DNA of 64,000 nucleotides from Allocoleopsis franciscana PCC 7113 (GTDB lineage: Bacteria > Cyanobacteriota > Cyanobacteriia > Cyanobacteriales > Coleofasciculaceae): the NCBI RefSeq assembly GCF_000317515.1, contig NC_019738.1, positions 5,110,001 through 5,174,000 on the forward strand. The letters run 5' to 3'. Every line of letters starts with the position of its first letter. The first letter of the stretch is position 1. Shown piece by piece: positions 19,177 through 28,911 of this stretch. Below the pieces are notes generated by a model. It was not told where the DNA came from. It ran no database searches and saw only the letters and a list, made by a program, of their open reading frames with translations. A program made the position numbers and the translations under genes.

Positions 19177-19789
19177 AACGTTTTGGGATTAGGGATACAA
19201 CATTGAATTATAATATTCCATTTTTTTGTGAAAAAGCGATATCCATTGAGGTAGAGTCAGGATGTAATACAGGGGAGTTGGGCCGGAGCTTTAGTGAGGA
19301 CTGGGGAGAAAAATACTAGATTTGGTATGAAGTGTCAAAAAATATGATAAGGCTCTATTTGTGAAGAAATATTCTGTAATTGATGATAGCAATCGATTCA
19401 TCTGGAATTTTTTAAAGACTAGATGAAGCCGGTTTGACTCTGTTGCTCATCGTCAGTGATTGACCTATCATACAAATGACGTATTACAAGTTGTACAGGT
19501 ATCTTACAACTTTGGTGAGTTCTCGGACTGAAAGCATCGAGAGCGCAACGACTCCTCACTGGCTGAGTCTCTCTCATCTCTCAGTTCCTGAGAGTACTTG
19601 TTGCTGGGACACAAGATGGAGCAAAAGGGGATATAAGGATAATTCCACCGTTGCTTCTCGGTACATCTGCAAGTTTGGGACGAGGCTGAAGATGGAAGCC
19701 GTTCACATAGCCAGGTTAGTATACTGCATAACTTGTTGGGATTTTTGTTAGCGAAAACGTTACTAAATTATCTTTGCGAGGAATTATTT
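19177..19789. other. Gene-poor region with promoter and leader A
   Basis: Over 600 bases with no convincing gene. A 91-codon frame at 19476-19751 overlaps leader A but has the composition of non-coding sequence. The second half looks structured: several short hairpin arms (GAGTCTCTCTCATCTCTCAG region) lie between leader A and the small gene at 19790, consistent with a long 5' untranslated region. Confidence 0.5.
19443..19536 (+). promoter_or_regulatory. Promoter plus conserved 5' leader, copy A
   Basis: A -35-like TTGCTC (19443-19448), 17-base spacer and -10-like TATCAT (19466-19471) precede a 56-base block (19481-19536) that aligns without gaps to 20618-20673 at 41 of 56 positions. The block begins about nine bases after the -10, where transcription would start, and opens with the palindrome TACAA-G-TTGTA. 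The most conserved parts are TCTTACAA and the last twelve bases, GGACTGAAAGCA. Confidence 0.55.
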
Positions 19790-20068
19790 GTGGCGTTCAT
19801 TCGACTCGCAGATCTAATCATTAACCTTGACTGTATTGCCGCAGTTAGATTCAGCACATATAACGGATTGGGGGATGGGAAAGATATCCCAATTGTTAAT
19901 ATTTGTTTGACGATTCCTGAGGGTTCATTAGATGGATCATCAGAATGTTCTCTTAAAGATTGTGAAAATTGCCAGTGTGTAGAAAAGCTAGAGTTCGAGA
20001 GCGATTTAGCACTTGCCATCTGGGATTACTTTACCCAATCAACGGATGTCACTGTTCTATTTGAGTAG
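19790..20068 (+). CDS. Small conserved-type cyanobacterial protein of unknown function
   Basis: A 92-residue soluble protein starting at GTG 19790 with GAGG eight bases upstream. It opens FIRLADLIINLDCIAAVRF, has a strand-like IPIVNICLTIP and closes KLEFESDLALAIWDYFTQSTDVTVLFE. That layout (an 'INLD' strand pair, then a helix containing W-x-YF) resembles a group of small cyanobacterial hypothetical proteins. A central CSLKDCENCQC cluster of four cysteines might bind metal or form disulfides. It stands alone, 250 bases downstream of leader A. I do not recognise a function. Confidence 0.6.
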   Translation: MAFIRLADLIINLDCIAAVRFSTYNGLGDGKDIPIVNICLTIPEGSLDGSSECSLKDCENCQCVEKLEFESDLALAIWDYFTQSTDVTVLFE

Positions 20069-20802
20069 ACCGATAGGAGTTGGTGGTTTTGTATACACTT
20101 AACGGTAGGAACACCATCATTTTACCCCCAAAAAAACGCTCATTTTTAATGAAAAAACCGCCTTCATTCGGATGAGATACCACGGTTGATTTTGATGGTT
20201 TAACCTTTAGAGGCTTCACACCTAGCCTTGTAGAGTGTTCATGGTGTTCATTTTCCCAACGTGTTTTTACGATCTGAATATAAGCATTGTGGAATATGCG
20301 GAGTTGCTCGTTTAGGAGTCACAAGTGAGAAGTTCAGAACACGGCTGACAAATGTTCTGATTTTGATGCGATCGCGGCTCAATGAGCAAAGGAACTCAAG
20401 ACTCTAAGGATATAGAGAAACTGGGAATAAATTTTTGATGAAGAATTTTCTGCCTCTTGTCTCACTCACGCTTCCGTTCTAGCCGTCTTGGTGTCTTCTC
20501 CCCCATCACTCATCCCTAATCTATGATCCCCTGAGTAGCTAGTCATTTATGAAGACTCCATAAATCCTAGAGGATGTAGTTGCGAAGCGTCCCGCAAGTG
20601 TCTTATGATGCTATAGTGTAATACATGTTATACGTCTGTCTTACAAATTCGACCATTTCAGGGACTGAAAGCAAGAGACTAGCCATCTCAGCTCTTGGAT
20701 TCAGCTCTGGCCTAGGTTGTACACCACCAGGGTTATCTATCGTTTCCGCTCCAATTTCACTGTTCCTTCCTGAATGTGGTGTTTTTTTTAGGTAGTACTA
20801 CT
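20069..20802. other. Gene-poor region with promoter and leader B
   Basis: More than 700 bases without a convincing gene in either strand. The first 300 bases are AT-rich with short A and T runs. A HIP1-like site is near 20370. The promoter/leader module B starts near 20580 and is listed separately. Confidence 0.5.
20580..20673 (+). promoter_or_regulatory. Promoter plus conserved 5' leader, copy B
   Basis: A -35-like TTGCGA (20580-20585), 18-base spacer and -10-like TATGAT (20604-20609) precede the 56-base block 20618-20673, the partner of leader A. The block starts eight bases after the -10, the same geometry as in copy A. It ends 130 bases before the ATG of the next small gene. Homology begins at the predicted start of transcription, suggesting that the RNA rather than the promoter is conserved. 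Confidence 0.55.
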
Positions 20803-21117
20803 ATGAGTCTCTCCAAGTCAGAACAACAGTCCAGCAACCTGAAGCCTGAGCATTCTAATTACGTAACTCGCGAGGAATTGCGAGAATTCGACCTCAATAA
20901 CCAACTCGCCAAATTGGCACTTCCTCTAGCCCAGGCGTGGAGAGACAATCATCCCAATGCTCAACCCGGTTCCGAAGAAGATTTGGACGAATGTGTATTA
21001 ACTGTAGCGATTGAAATGGCTGTAGCTGGCGAAGCAGTCGGAGGCCCGATGGGTGCTCTGATTGCGGCTGGTGGTGGCGTCGCCGCAGCGAGTGTGGCTT
21101 GTAGGCGAGTGCTCTAA
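20803..21117 (+). CDS. Small protein with acidic leader and Gly/Ala-rich hydrophobic tail
   Basis: A 104-residue protein. Residues about 1-65 are hydrophilic and acidic (LREFDLNNQLAKLALPLAQAWRDN, then PGSEEDLDECV); residues about 70-104 are hydrophobic and rich in Gly and Ala (MAVAGEAVGGPMGALIAAGGGVAAASVACRRVL). A charged leader, Gly-Gly positions and a small hydrophobic cysteine-containing end are what bacteriocin or other ribosomal peptide precursors look like, but a small membrane-inserting protein with a glycine zipper fits too. No maturation enzyme or exporter lies in the window. The ATG at 20803 is preferred over a GTG nine codons upstream. Confidence 0.6.
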   Translation: MSLSKSEQQSSNLKPEHSNYVTREELREFDLNNQLAKLALPLAQAWRDNHPNAQPGSEEDLDECVLTVAIEMAVAGEAVGGPMGALIAAGGGVAAASVACRRVL

Positions 21118-21629
21118 AAGACTTTTTCCAAAAAAAATTCCTGAGGTAACCCAGACTTGACTTCTACAGTGGAGGATGCCCACGTTGACCAAGTTTTTGT
21201 GGGGTTGGCTGTGCAGGTTGTAGAAGGTTTGACACGTTTGATGTCTGCCGGAGACCCAAATTTCTGAAACACAATCTGAAACACAAGTTGTGTCAGGTCT
21301 AGTTCTCGAATTATACCGGGTGTACTCTCTCATCTTCGAGCAATCGGAGCTGGTGCAGGATGAGTCAGCTCACGACAGCAGGGGCTTAAAGCACTACCAA
21401 AGGCAATCGTCGCATCGCGCTCTTGCTCCTGATGGAGCCGCTAGTCTAGTGCATTGCCGCCTAGGGTGATCGACCTGTCGTCGCCCTTGTTTGAAGCACT
21501 CATGCTTCCTGCAACACGATTATGTACTAGCCTGCTTCGTCTATTGATCCGTTGTGCGTGACCAATCGGCTTTTGCGCTGCAATTTTTCAGATCTTACCC
21601 CTTTACTATCCCTTCGAGGAGACTGCTTC
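21118..21629. other. Intergenic region upstream of the chemoreceptor
   Basis: About 500 bases with no clear gene. A 37-codon open stretch (21154-21267, ending VEGLTRLMSAGDPNF) looks protein-like but has no good start and could be a gene remnant. A direct repeat CTGAAACACAA occurs twice (about 21264-21286). The stretch 21340-21520 is GC-richer and may be the receptor mRNA leader. Confidence 0.4.
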
Positions 21630-24600
21630 ATGGCTACTCAATTTGATCCAGATCCAAAAGCTTATAAGCAAGAGTTCAATGGACTAGGGAAAGAGTCCCA
21701 GAAGGCTGTTAATCAAAATAGTTTCAATATGTATGGCAACAACCAACCCGATCTTCAGTTGGTTTCACCCCAGTCCGTACTCAATGCTGTTGAGCATCAA
21801 CAACTTGGTGGGTTTGTTACGGCGGCGAACCCGGCAAAATCTGGCGGTTTCCAGTGGCGGAACCTGCGCTTAACCCAAAAAGCTACAGCTTTAGCGATCG
21901 CTTTAGGCACCCTTCCCGTATTACTGACTGGAGTCACCGCCTATCAATTTGCCAACCGATCCATTACCGAGCAAATTACCCAGTCTAAAATCTCCAGCGT
22001 TGCCAGTATGCAAGACAAGGTCAATCGCTTTATGCGTGACCGTTATGGGGATATTCAAATCCTAGCCAATCTTCCCGTGTTAACGAATCCGTCCCAGAGG
22101 GACACCACACCGTTGGGGGAAAAGCAATCGCAACTGGATCGCTTTATCGCGGCTCACAAAGTCTATGACCTGATTTCCGTGGTCGATCTCAACGGTAATG
22201 TGATTGTCCAAACCAAAGGTCTAGAACCGATTCCCAACCAACGCGAGCGCGAGTATTTTCAGGAAGTCCTCAAAACCAATCAGCCTGTTATCAGTGATGC
22301 TATCATCCCCAAAGTATCCAAGAATCCTGAACGACTGACCCTTCACTTCGCTGCACCCGTTAAAGATAGCGCCACTGGCAAAACCATCGCTGTGATTCGA
22401 GCGCGTATGCCGGTCACCGCCTTAGAAGAGCAGCTTCAAACCTTTGGGGCAAATGGCGATGAATTTCTTTTGATTGATTCCTCAACCAAGAACATTTTTC
22501 TAGCCAAGGACAAGAATCTTGAAACTAAAGAACCTTCGGCTGTCTTTTCCGAATGGGATAAACGACCCGCGACAGAAAAGCCCAATAGTTTGATCGTTCA
22601 CCATAAACCTACCAATGATCGCGAATTGATCGCCTATACCAAATTCGGACAAGTCGAAGGATTACCCACCCTGGATTGGGAAGCCGTTATTGCTATACCG
22701 ACAGACATCGCCTTTGCCTCACAGCGACAATTGCTTCTGATTTTGTCCTTGGGAACAGGCTTGACAGCCTTGTTGGTGAGTGCTCTTGCCGTTTATCTAG
22801 CTAAACTAGCGACCCGTCCTGTACTCGCTGTCAGTGATGCCGTGGAAAAACTGGGGCAAGGGGAACTGTACACCCGTGTTGCCGTGGAAGGGCAGGATGA
22901 ACTGGCTGAACTGGGTTCTAATATTAACCTGATGGCCAGCCGACTGGAGACTTTATTGTGGGCACAAGCCGCTGAAACCGAGCAAGCCGGTTTATTTGGA
23001 GATATTGCTGTCTCCAATGCTCGTACCGAGAAAGATTTAGAAGATGTCTTTGAAAAGGGTGTTCAAGGAGCGCTACGCATCCTAGAAGCGGATCGGGTTG
23101 TGATCTATCGCCTCCATCCGGACGGGCGTGGATACATTTCCGCAGAAGCGGTTGTTCCCGTGTGGCCCAGAGCACTCGGTGCAAAAATAGAAGACCCTTG
23201 CATCGGCAAGGAACTCCTAGAAGAGTACAGACAAGGGCGTGTGGTGCCGACCAATAATGTTTATGAAGCGGGTTTTCACCCTGATCACCTGAGGTTAATG
23301 GATCGGCTGCAAATCAAGGCCAATTTAGTGACTCCTATTCTCAAAGATGGTCACCTGTTTGGCTTGCTGATTGCTCATCATTGCAGTAACCTCCATATCT
23401 GGCAACAATCCGAAATCAATTTCCTCAAAGAGTTAGCCATTCGAGTTGGACTTTGTTTGGATCGGGTGAGTTTCCTGGAGCAGAAAGAAGTCGAAACATT
23501 GCGAGCACAGCAACTCCATGAAATCACCTCGACTATCCGGGATGCCTTTAGCCCTGAAGACATCTATCAAACGGCAATTGCAGGTGTGCGCGAAGCATTG
23601 CAAACGGATCGAGCGGTTGTCTATCTATTTGATGACAAGTGGCAAGGCACCATCGTGGCAGAATCAGTCGGAATGGGCTGGCCAAAAGCCCTGGGAGCCA
23701 ACATTACTGACCCTTGTTTTGCGGATAAATATGTTGAAAAGTATCTACAGGGTCGAGTTAAAGCCGTTGAGGATATTTACGAGGCGGGTTTAAGTAACTG
23801 TTATATGGGTCAACTGGAACCGTTTAAGGTTCGGGCGAATTTAGTCGCTCCCCTTTTGGCTTATAATAAACTGCACGGCTTACTGGTCACCCATCAATGT
23901 TCCAACACACGCGCTTGGCAGGAGTCAGAAATTACCTTCTTTAAGCAGGTGGCGACTCAAGTCGGTCTGGCTTTAGACCGCGTGGATTTCTTAGCACAAA
24001 TTGAACAATCACGCCACAAGGCTGAAACCTTAGCAGACGTACAACGGCAACAAAAAGAAACGCTGCAACAGCAACTTTTAGAACTGCTCAGTGATGTGGA
24101 AGGAGCCGCTCAAGGTGACCTCACGGTGCGTGCAGATGTGACCACTGGGGAAATTGGCACGGTAGCAGACTTTTTCAATGCCGTCATTGAAAGCCTGCGG
24201 GAAATCGTCACCAAAGTGAAAACAGCGGCGGGTCAGGTCAACACTTCATTGGGAGAAAACGAAGGGGCAATCCGTCAGCTTTCGGAGGAAGCCCTGAAAC
24301 AGGCTGAGGAAACGACCCGTACTCTGGACTCGGTTCAAGAAATGACCCTTTCCATTCAACAGGTCGCCAAAAATGCTCGTCAGGCCGCCGTTGTCGCCCG
24401 CACCGCTTCTACGACGGCTGAAGCGGGGGGGATAGCGATTGATCGATCTGTCCGAAATATCTTTACCCTGCGAGAGACAGTAGCAGAAACCGCCAAAAAA
24501 GTCAAGCGACTGGGTGAATCTTCTCAAAAGATTTCTAAGGTTGCTTCACTGATTGACCAAATCGCCCTGCAAACGAACTTACTCGCGATCAACGCCGGGA

Positions 24601-25055
24601 TTGAAGCGGCACGGGCCGGTGAAGAAGGTCAGGGCTTTGCGGTGGTTGCGGAAGAAGTCGGGGAACTGGCAGCGCGAAGTGCGGCAGCAACGCGAGAAAT
24701 TGAAGAGATTGTTCACAACATCCAAAAAGAAACGACGGAAGTGGTCGAAGCGATGGAATTGGGTACCAGTCAGGTGGTAGAAGGAACCAATCTGGTAGAG
24801 GATGCCAAGCAAAGCTTGCATAAGATTCTGGATGTGTCTCGCGAAATTGATGATTTGGTGCAATCGATTTCAACGGCGACGGTGACTCAAGCGGAGACCT
24901 CACAAGCTGTTACTGAGTTGATGAAAGAGATTGCCCTAGTCTCGGAACGTACCTCTAATTCCACACGCAAAGTGTCTGGTTCTCTCAAAGAGACAGTAGA
25001 GATTGCTCAGGAATTGCAGGCATCAGTGGGTGCCTTCAAAGTTGACGGACTCTAG
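21630..25055 (+). CDS. PixJ-like methyl-accepting chemotaxis protein with two GAF domains
   Basis: A 1141-residue membrane chemoreceptor. TM1 at about 86-108, an extracytoplasmic sensor domain (dCache/CHASE-like, about 110-365), TM2 at about 366-390, HAMP, GAF1 (about 457-613), GAF2 (about 629-787), a second HAMP (about 820-870) and an MA signalling domain with the hairpin tip [20 protein letters not shown]. The layout matches cyanobacterial phototaxis receptors such as PixJ. GAF2 has Cys724 at the bilin site ([10 protein letters not shown]); in GAF1 the equivalent position is Asp (FHPDHLRLM). The ATG at 21630 has GAGGAG eight bases upstream. No che or pil genes adjoin it, so its CheA/CheW partners are elsewhere. 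Confidence 0.93.
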   Translation: MATQFDPDPKAYKQEFNGLGKESQKAVNQNSFNMYGNNQPDLQLVSPQSVLNAVEHQQLGGFVTAANPAKSGGFQWRNLRLTQKATALAIALGTLPVLLTGVTAYQFANRSITEQITQSKISSVASMQDKVNRFMRDRYGDIQILANLPVLTNPSQRDTTPLGEKQSQLDRFIAAHKVYDLISVVDLNGNVIVQTKGLEPIPNQREREYFQEVLKTNQPVISDAIIPKVSKNPERLTLHFAAPVKDSATGKTIAVIRARMPVTALEEQLQTFGANGDEFLLIDSSTKNIFLAKDKNLETKEPSAVFSEWDKRPATEKPNSLIVHHKPTNDRELIAYTKFGQVEGLPTLDWEAVIAIPTDIAFASQRQLLLILSLGTGLTALLVSALAVYLAKLATRPVLAVSDAVEKLGQGELYTRVAVEGQDELAELGSNINLMASRLETLLWAQAAETEQAGLFGDIAVSNARTEKDLEDVFEKGVQGALRILEADRVVIYRLHPDGRGYISAEAVVPVWPRALGAKIEDPCIGKELLEEYRQGRVVPTNNVYEAGFHPDHLRLMDRLQIKANLVTPILKDGHLFGLLIAHHCSNLHIWQQSEINFLKELAIRVGLCLDRVSFLEQKEVETLRAQQLHEITSTIRDAFSPEDIYQTAIAGVREALQTDRAVVYLFDDKWQGTIVAESVGMGWPKALGANITDPCFADKYVEKYLQGRVKAVEDIYEAGLSNCYMGQLEPFKVRANLVAPLLAYNKLHGLLVTHQCSNTRAWQESEITFFKQVATQVGLALDRVDFLAQIEQSRHKAETLADVQRQQKETLQQQLLELLSDVEGAAQGDLTVRADVTTGEIGTVADFFNAVIESLREIVTKVKTAAGQVNTSLGENEGAIRQLSEEALKQAEETTRTLDSVQEMTLSIQQVAKNARQAAVVARTASTTAEAGGIAIDRSVRNIFTLRETVAETAKKVKRLGESSQKISKVASLIDQIALQTNLLAINAGIEAARAGEEGQGFAVVAEEVGELAARSAAATREIEEIVHNIQKETTEVVEAMELGTSQVVEGTNLVEDAKQSLHKILDVSREIDDLVQSISTATVTQAETSQAVTELMKEIALVSERTSNSTRKVSGSLKETVEIAQELQASVGAFKVDGL

Positions 25056-25065
25056 GAGGTGATAA

Positions 25066-25103
25066 AAAACCCCGCCTAACTCTCAGGAATTAGACGGGGT
25101 TTT
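25066..25103. terminator. Bidirectional rho-independent terminator
   Basis: AAAACCCCGCCTAA (25066-25079) pairs with TTAGACGGGGTTTT (25090-25103), with an A-run on the left and T-run on the right. It therefore terminates the chemoreceptor from the left and the PAS protein gene from the right. Confidence 0.85.
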
Positions 25104-25125
25104 CCGTAGCCCTGTACCTTGAACC

Positions 25126-27114
25126 CTAACTGTTCACTTCGGCCTGTTTACATTTAGTAATGTCGTTGCAGACAACCGAAAGTCCATCCCCAGAAGGATA
25201 GGCGTGGATTTCAAACCATTTGCCTAAAGCTGGATGAAAATCTTCAAACGTCACGGCAACGTCTTGGTTAATGGCTCTGTGAAACTCGCGCTCAAAGGTT
25301 GATCCTACGGTTCCTGGAAACACATCCCACAGATTTTGACCGAGGAGTTCAGCTCGATTTTTCTGTAAAATCTGTTCGGCTTTCTGATTGACATAGGTAA
25401 AATGCCACTGCTCATCTACCGTAAAGAAGCCATCTGTAATGCTTTCCAGAATCTTACTAATCTGCTGCTTAGAAGCGACCAGCGCCGCTTCTGCCTGTTT
25501 ACGCTCTGTAATCTCCCGCTGTAGCGCGACCCAATGGGTGACCTTACCCTCTTTGCTGGCAATGGGCACAATATTGAGTTCGACCCAGAACTCCGAACCG
25601 TCTTTACGGTAGTTGAGCAACTCAACTTGAACGGGTTTCTGTTCTTGAAGCGCTGTGCGAATTTTATCTAACTGAGAGCGATCCGTTTTTGGCCCTTGTA
25701 ACAAGCGCGGTGTCCGACCCAAAACTTCGGTTAGGTCGTAGCCCGTAATACGGGTAAAGGCTTGGTTGACATACAGCAATTCCGGCCCTGGAGCGTCTAT
25801 GTGCTTGGCCTCGGTGATTAAAATCCCGTCTTGGGTATTCTCAACCGCTGACTCCAACAAACGCATCCGCTCCTCTGCCTGTTTCCGTGCTGTGACATCG
25901 CGCACGAAACTTAGAGAGACTAACTGGTCACGGTACTCAATAATCCGAGAGCTAATTTCAACCTGTATTTTTGTGCCGTCTTTACGCCGCAGAGCGTGTT
26001 CAAAGATGAAACTACCCGTTGCCTGGAGCTGCTGGTTAATCGTCTTTTGACGTTCGAGCGGGACTGGGCCATCGATGTCCTTGGTTTTTAACTTCAGGAG
26101 TTCTTTACGGGTATAACCAAGTCGCCTTGCCGCATTTTGGTTGGCGTCCAAAATCCGACTGGTTGATAAGTCAATGATGAAGATTGAGTCGTTGGCGTAT
26201 TCAAATAAGTGACGGTAATTGGATTCTGATTCCCTGAGCGACTCTTCGACGAGGTTTCGCTCCGTAACGTCTCTAGCCGTACAAATTACGGCTTCAACCG
26301 TATTACTATCACCTAAAATGGGGCTGAGAATACATTCGTAATCCCGTACTCCATTGTTCGTCCGGTAGCTAATTTCTTTGGTTAAGGGTCGCCGTGTTGC
26401 GAATACAACTTCCCGTTGCCCGTCGATGGGTTCGCTGTCGATAAACTCGGTCGGTAGCTCAAGCTGCCGCCAAGTCTTACCCAAGATGTGTCCCTGGGGT
26501 AGTCCAAACAATTGAGCCAGTGCCAAGTTGGCATAAGTAAACCGTCCTACTCGGTCTACAACGCAAATGGGGTCAGGAGAGGCTGAAAGGACTAAGTCGA
26601 AGATTCTCGCTTGTTGCTCAATTCTGGCTGCTAATTCTTGCAGCTCAGCTTCGTCTGGCTTGCCCTCGGCAAAACCGAGTTCCTGTTCTTTGCGAGACCC
26701 ACCACCACCACCTCCCTGGTGTCCATTGCGTCCTGAGCCTTCGCCTACACGAAGAGTCTGTGTAGAAACAGCGTCCTCAGCGACGAATGAGTTAGGGATG
26801 GGTATGGAGTTGCCAGAGGCGATAGTTTGCATCAGTCCTGGACTAACCGGACTGATGTTGCTCAGTGCAGGAGATTTCGAGCTAACTTGATTCAGTTGTT
26901 GGGTTAGGGTTAGGAATTTATGTTCTAACTCATTGAGCTGTTGTTGCAGTTCTTCAACTGTCGCTGGACGTGAAGCGCTTGCCGGCATACCAAAGGCTTG
27001 CTTTAAAGCTTCAATCACTACCGCTGTTCGATCACGACCTGTCGCCTCAGCCCGAGACCGAATCTCCTGAATTAGGTTCTCTGGAAGTCTAAAAGTCGCT
27101 ATCTTACTTGCCAT
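25126..27114 (-). CDS. Ribbon-helix-helix protein fused to four PAS domains
   Basis: A 662-residue soluble protein. Residues 1-44 form a CopG/Arc-type ribbon-helix-helix (KIATFRLPENLIQEIRSRAEATGRDRTAVVIEAL). A leucine-heptad coil follows (about 52-78, VEELQQQLNELEHKFLTLTQQL), then a low-complexity linker with a glycine run, and four PAS/PAC units at about 167-290, 295-415, 415-540 and 545-655. The protein stops at the last PAC (CKQAEVNS): there is no histidine kinase, GGDEF, EAL or phosphatase. A DNA-binding dimer controlled by PAS sensing is the simplest reading. PAS3 (GYDLTEVLGRTPRLLQGPKTDRSQL) resembles LOV-like PAS but lacks the flavin-binding NCRFLQ cysteine motif. It converges with the chemoreceptor gene. 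Confidence 0.85.
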   Translation of the reverse strand: MASKIATFRLPENLIQEIRSRAEATGRDRTAVVIEALKQAFGMPASASRPATVEELQQQLNELEHKFLTLTQQLNQVSSKSPALSNISPVSPGLMQTIASGNSIPIPNSFVAEDAVSTQTLRVGEGSGRNGHQGGGGGGSRKEQELGFAEGKPDEAELQELAARIEQQARIFDLVLSASPDPICVVDRVGRFTYANLALAQLFGLPQGHILGKTWRQLELPTEFIDSEPIDGQREVVFATRRPLTKEISYRTNNGVRDYECILSPILGDSNTVEAVICTARDVTERNLVEESLRESESNYRHLFEYANDSIFIIDLSTSRILDANQNAARRLGYTRKELLKLKTKDIDGPVPLERQKTINQQLQATGSFIFEHALRRKDGTKIQVEISSRIIEYRDQLVSLSFVRDVTARKQAEERMRLLESAVENTQDGILITEAKHIDAPGPELLYVNQAFTRITGYDLTEVLGRTPRLLQGPKTDRSQLDKIRTALQEQKPVQVELLNYRKDGSEFWVELNIVPIASKEGKVTHWVALQREITERKQAEAALVASKQQISKILESITDGFFTVDEQWHFTYVNQKAEQILQKNRAELLGQNLWDVFPGTVGSTFEREFHRAINQDVAVTFEDFHPALGKWFEIHAYPSGDGLSVVCNDITKCKQAEVNS

Positions 27115-27799
27115 CGTTTAAGAGTTTGTTTGTAATGTGTTTCTGTTTCAAGCGAAGCGTTCTAACCCTTGGACGCCTAGGTGCATCCCCGCCAAGCGCA
27201 GCTTTCATAATCCTACTCTGGAGAATAGCGATAGTGCTTACCCAGAGGGGTGGTAAAGAGGGTTGATTTTTCAGCGTTTCTTTACAAACACCCCATCACA
27301 TACGTTGCTTTGTTGAGCTGCATTCTCTAGTCCATAGCATTGGGTACTCCTTGAAGGAGACTCTTTGCCATGAGCGAATCATATGTTTTTTGGCGTTAAA
27401 GTCTTAGGGCTACTGACACTGGACTCTCTCACCATTAGGACTGATGAGATCTTATTGTCGCAAATTTAACCGCTCAATGCATCCGTACAATCACAGGTTC
27501 ACTAAGAAATCATTAAGATGCCTTTAATTAACACGTTTTGCGATCGCCAGTTCGGTTAACCACCTTTTGTTCGGGGATTCAGTGAGCTAATACATATTAA
27601 ATTGGGTACACACCTCAATCCTTATCATACTAAAATTCATCCGTCAATTTTAATAAAAATTAATATTTACTGATTTCATAAAAAACGCCCGCAAGAGCCT
27701 TTGAACTGGGTGCATTGACGAAACATCAGTGTATCTCGATGAGGGGTCACACCCCCCATTCCAGTCACAAAACTCAACACATTGATAAATTGACAAAAA
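27115..27799. other. Long intergenic region upstream of the RHH-PAS gene
   Basis: Nearly 700 bases without a convincing gene. A 9-codon frame (ATG at 27370, MSESYVFWR) has an unusually strong GAAGGAGA ribosome site and could be a leader peptide, although it faces away from the PAS gene. A HIP1-like site is near 27540; the last 150 bases are AT-rich. Confidence 0.45.
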
Positions 27800-28672
27800 T
27801 TAAGATTTATCAGGTGGCAATTCTAGGGGAATCGGTCCTAGTACTCCTTTACGAAAATCATGTAATAGTTGCCGTGCGGTACGTTCTATGTCGCCTTGAT
27901 GACGATAGTCGGCTAATGCTCTGAGGTAGTCTTCACCGCTAAAAGGAGTGGGATCGAGTTCGTAGCGAGTCTTTAAGGGAGAGGCAGGGATTAAGCCGCC
28001 ATAAGCCATCGCCTCTAAATCTTGGAGTAACTCTACCAGATCCGCCGCAATTCGTTGATTATCGTAAGAAGCGTCACCGATGTCATCACAAATCGCTAGT
28101 TTGATCGCCTTTTGCTGATTTTTTAAATTGGCTGGGATCACACCGGGAGCATCAAGGAGTTCAAGTTGGTCAGAGATGCGTACCCAACGAAGCTGGCGCG
28201 TTACCCCAGGGCGACGGGCACTGTCTACAACGCGACGCCCTAACAATCGGTTGATTAGGGCTGACTTACCGACATTCGGGAACCCGATCACAACCGCTCG
28301 AACGGGGCGGGGTTGCATTCCGCGATCGCGCCGACGCTGATTCATTTGTACCCCAGCAGACTGAGTAGCCTGTGACACCTCTCGAATGCCTTTACCCTGT
28401 TGGGCATTGGTGAAATAGGCTGTCTCTCCCTGCTGTTGAAACCAGGATATCCAGAGTTGCCGCACAGCAGGAGTAATCATATCAAGTCGGTTCAGCACCA
28501 ATACCTTAGCTTTACTCCCCACCCATTGAGGAATTTGTGGATGATGAGTTGAGAGGGGAATCCGAGCATCCCGAACCTCTAGTACCACATCCACTCGTTT
28601 AAGCTGTTCTTTCAGTTCCCGTTCAGCTTTGGCAATATGACCGGGATACCATTGGATAGAGGGTGTAGTCAT
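27800..28672 (-). CDS. ylqF: Ribosome biogenesis GTPase RbgA/YlqF
   Basis: A 290-residue circularly permuted GTPase. G4 (VLNRLDMI) comes before G1 (GFPNVGKSALINRL), followed by G2 (RPGVTRQ) and G3 (LLDAPGV), the diagnostic order of the YlqF/YawG group. The N-terminal IQWYPGHIAKAERELKEQL is the family signature. The C-terminal helical domain (about 185-285) contacts the 50S subunit. RbgA promotes a late step of large-subunit assembly. Length is typical. It is monocistronic. Confidence 0.93.
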   Translation of the reverse strand: MTTPSIQWYPGHIAKAERELKEQLKRVDVVLEVRDARIPLSTHHPQIPQWVGSKAKVLVLNRLDMITPAVRQLWISWFQQQGETAYFTNAQQGKGIREVSQATQSAGVQMNQRRRDRGMQPRPVRAVVIGFPNVGKSALINRLLGRRVVDSARRPGVTRQLRWVRISDQLELLDAPGVIPANLKNQQKAIKLAICDDIGDASYDNQRIAADLVELLQDLEAMAYGGLIPASPLKTRYELDPTPFSGEDYLRALADYRHQGDIERTARQLLHDFRKGVLGPIPLELPPDKS

Positions 28673-28911
28673 GATTTAGGGACTCGGCGCAATGGGCTGG
28701 AAACAAGAACAAGAAAGGGAAGTTTTGCAGCGAAAGCTCTCCTATCTTTATTGAATGAAATGGCAGACTCTCATGAGCAGACTCAATACAATCTCAGAGA
28801 AACTCCTGGCTCAGAAAAGTTGAGTCAATAAAAGATTAACCCGCCGGATGGCATTGACTGTGTCTAATATGCCTGGGCGGGATGTAATCAATCGTATACT
28901 CGTAAAAGTGC

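Noticed and set aside
19476-19751. 91-codon open frame over leader A
   Set aside because: Overlaps the conserved leader block, has irregular composition and no ribosome site; the homologous leader B region is not open in the same way.
19500-20800. CRISPR-like pattern from the recurring GGACTGAAAGCA
   Set aside because: Only two copies, over 1 kb apart, each in a promoter/leader context; no spacer-repeat periodicity and no cas genes.
21154-21267. 37-codon protein-like stretch ending VEGLTRLMSAGDPNF
   Set aside because: Amphipathic and plausible, but without start codon or ribosome site; could be a remnant, not supportable as a gene.
27370-27399. Nine-codon frame MSESYVFWR with strong ribosome site
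   Set aside because: Could be a leader peptide, but nothing downstream on that strand for 2 kb would be regulated by it.
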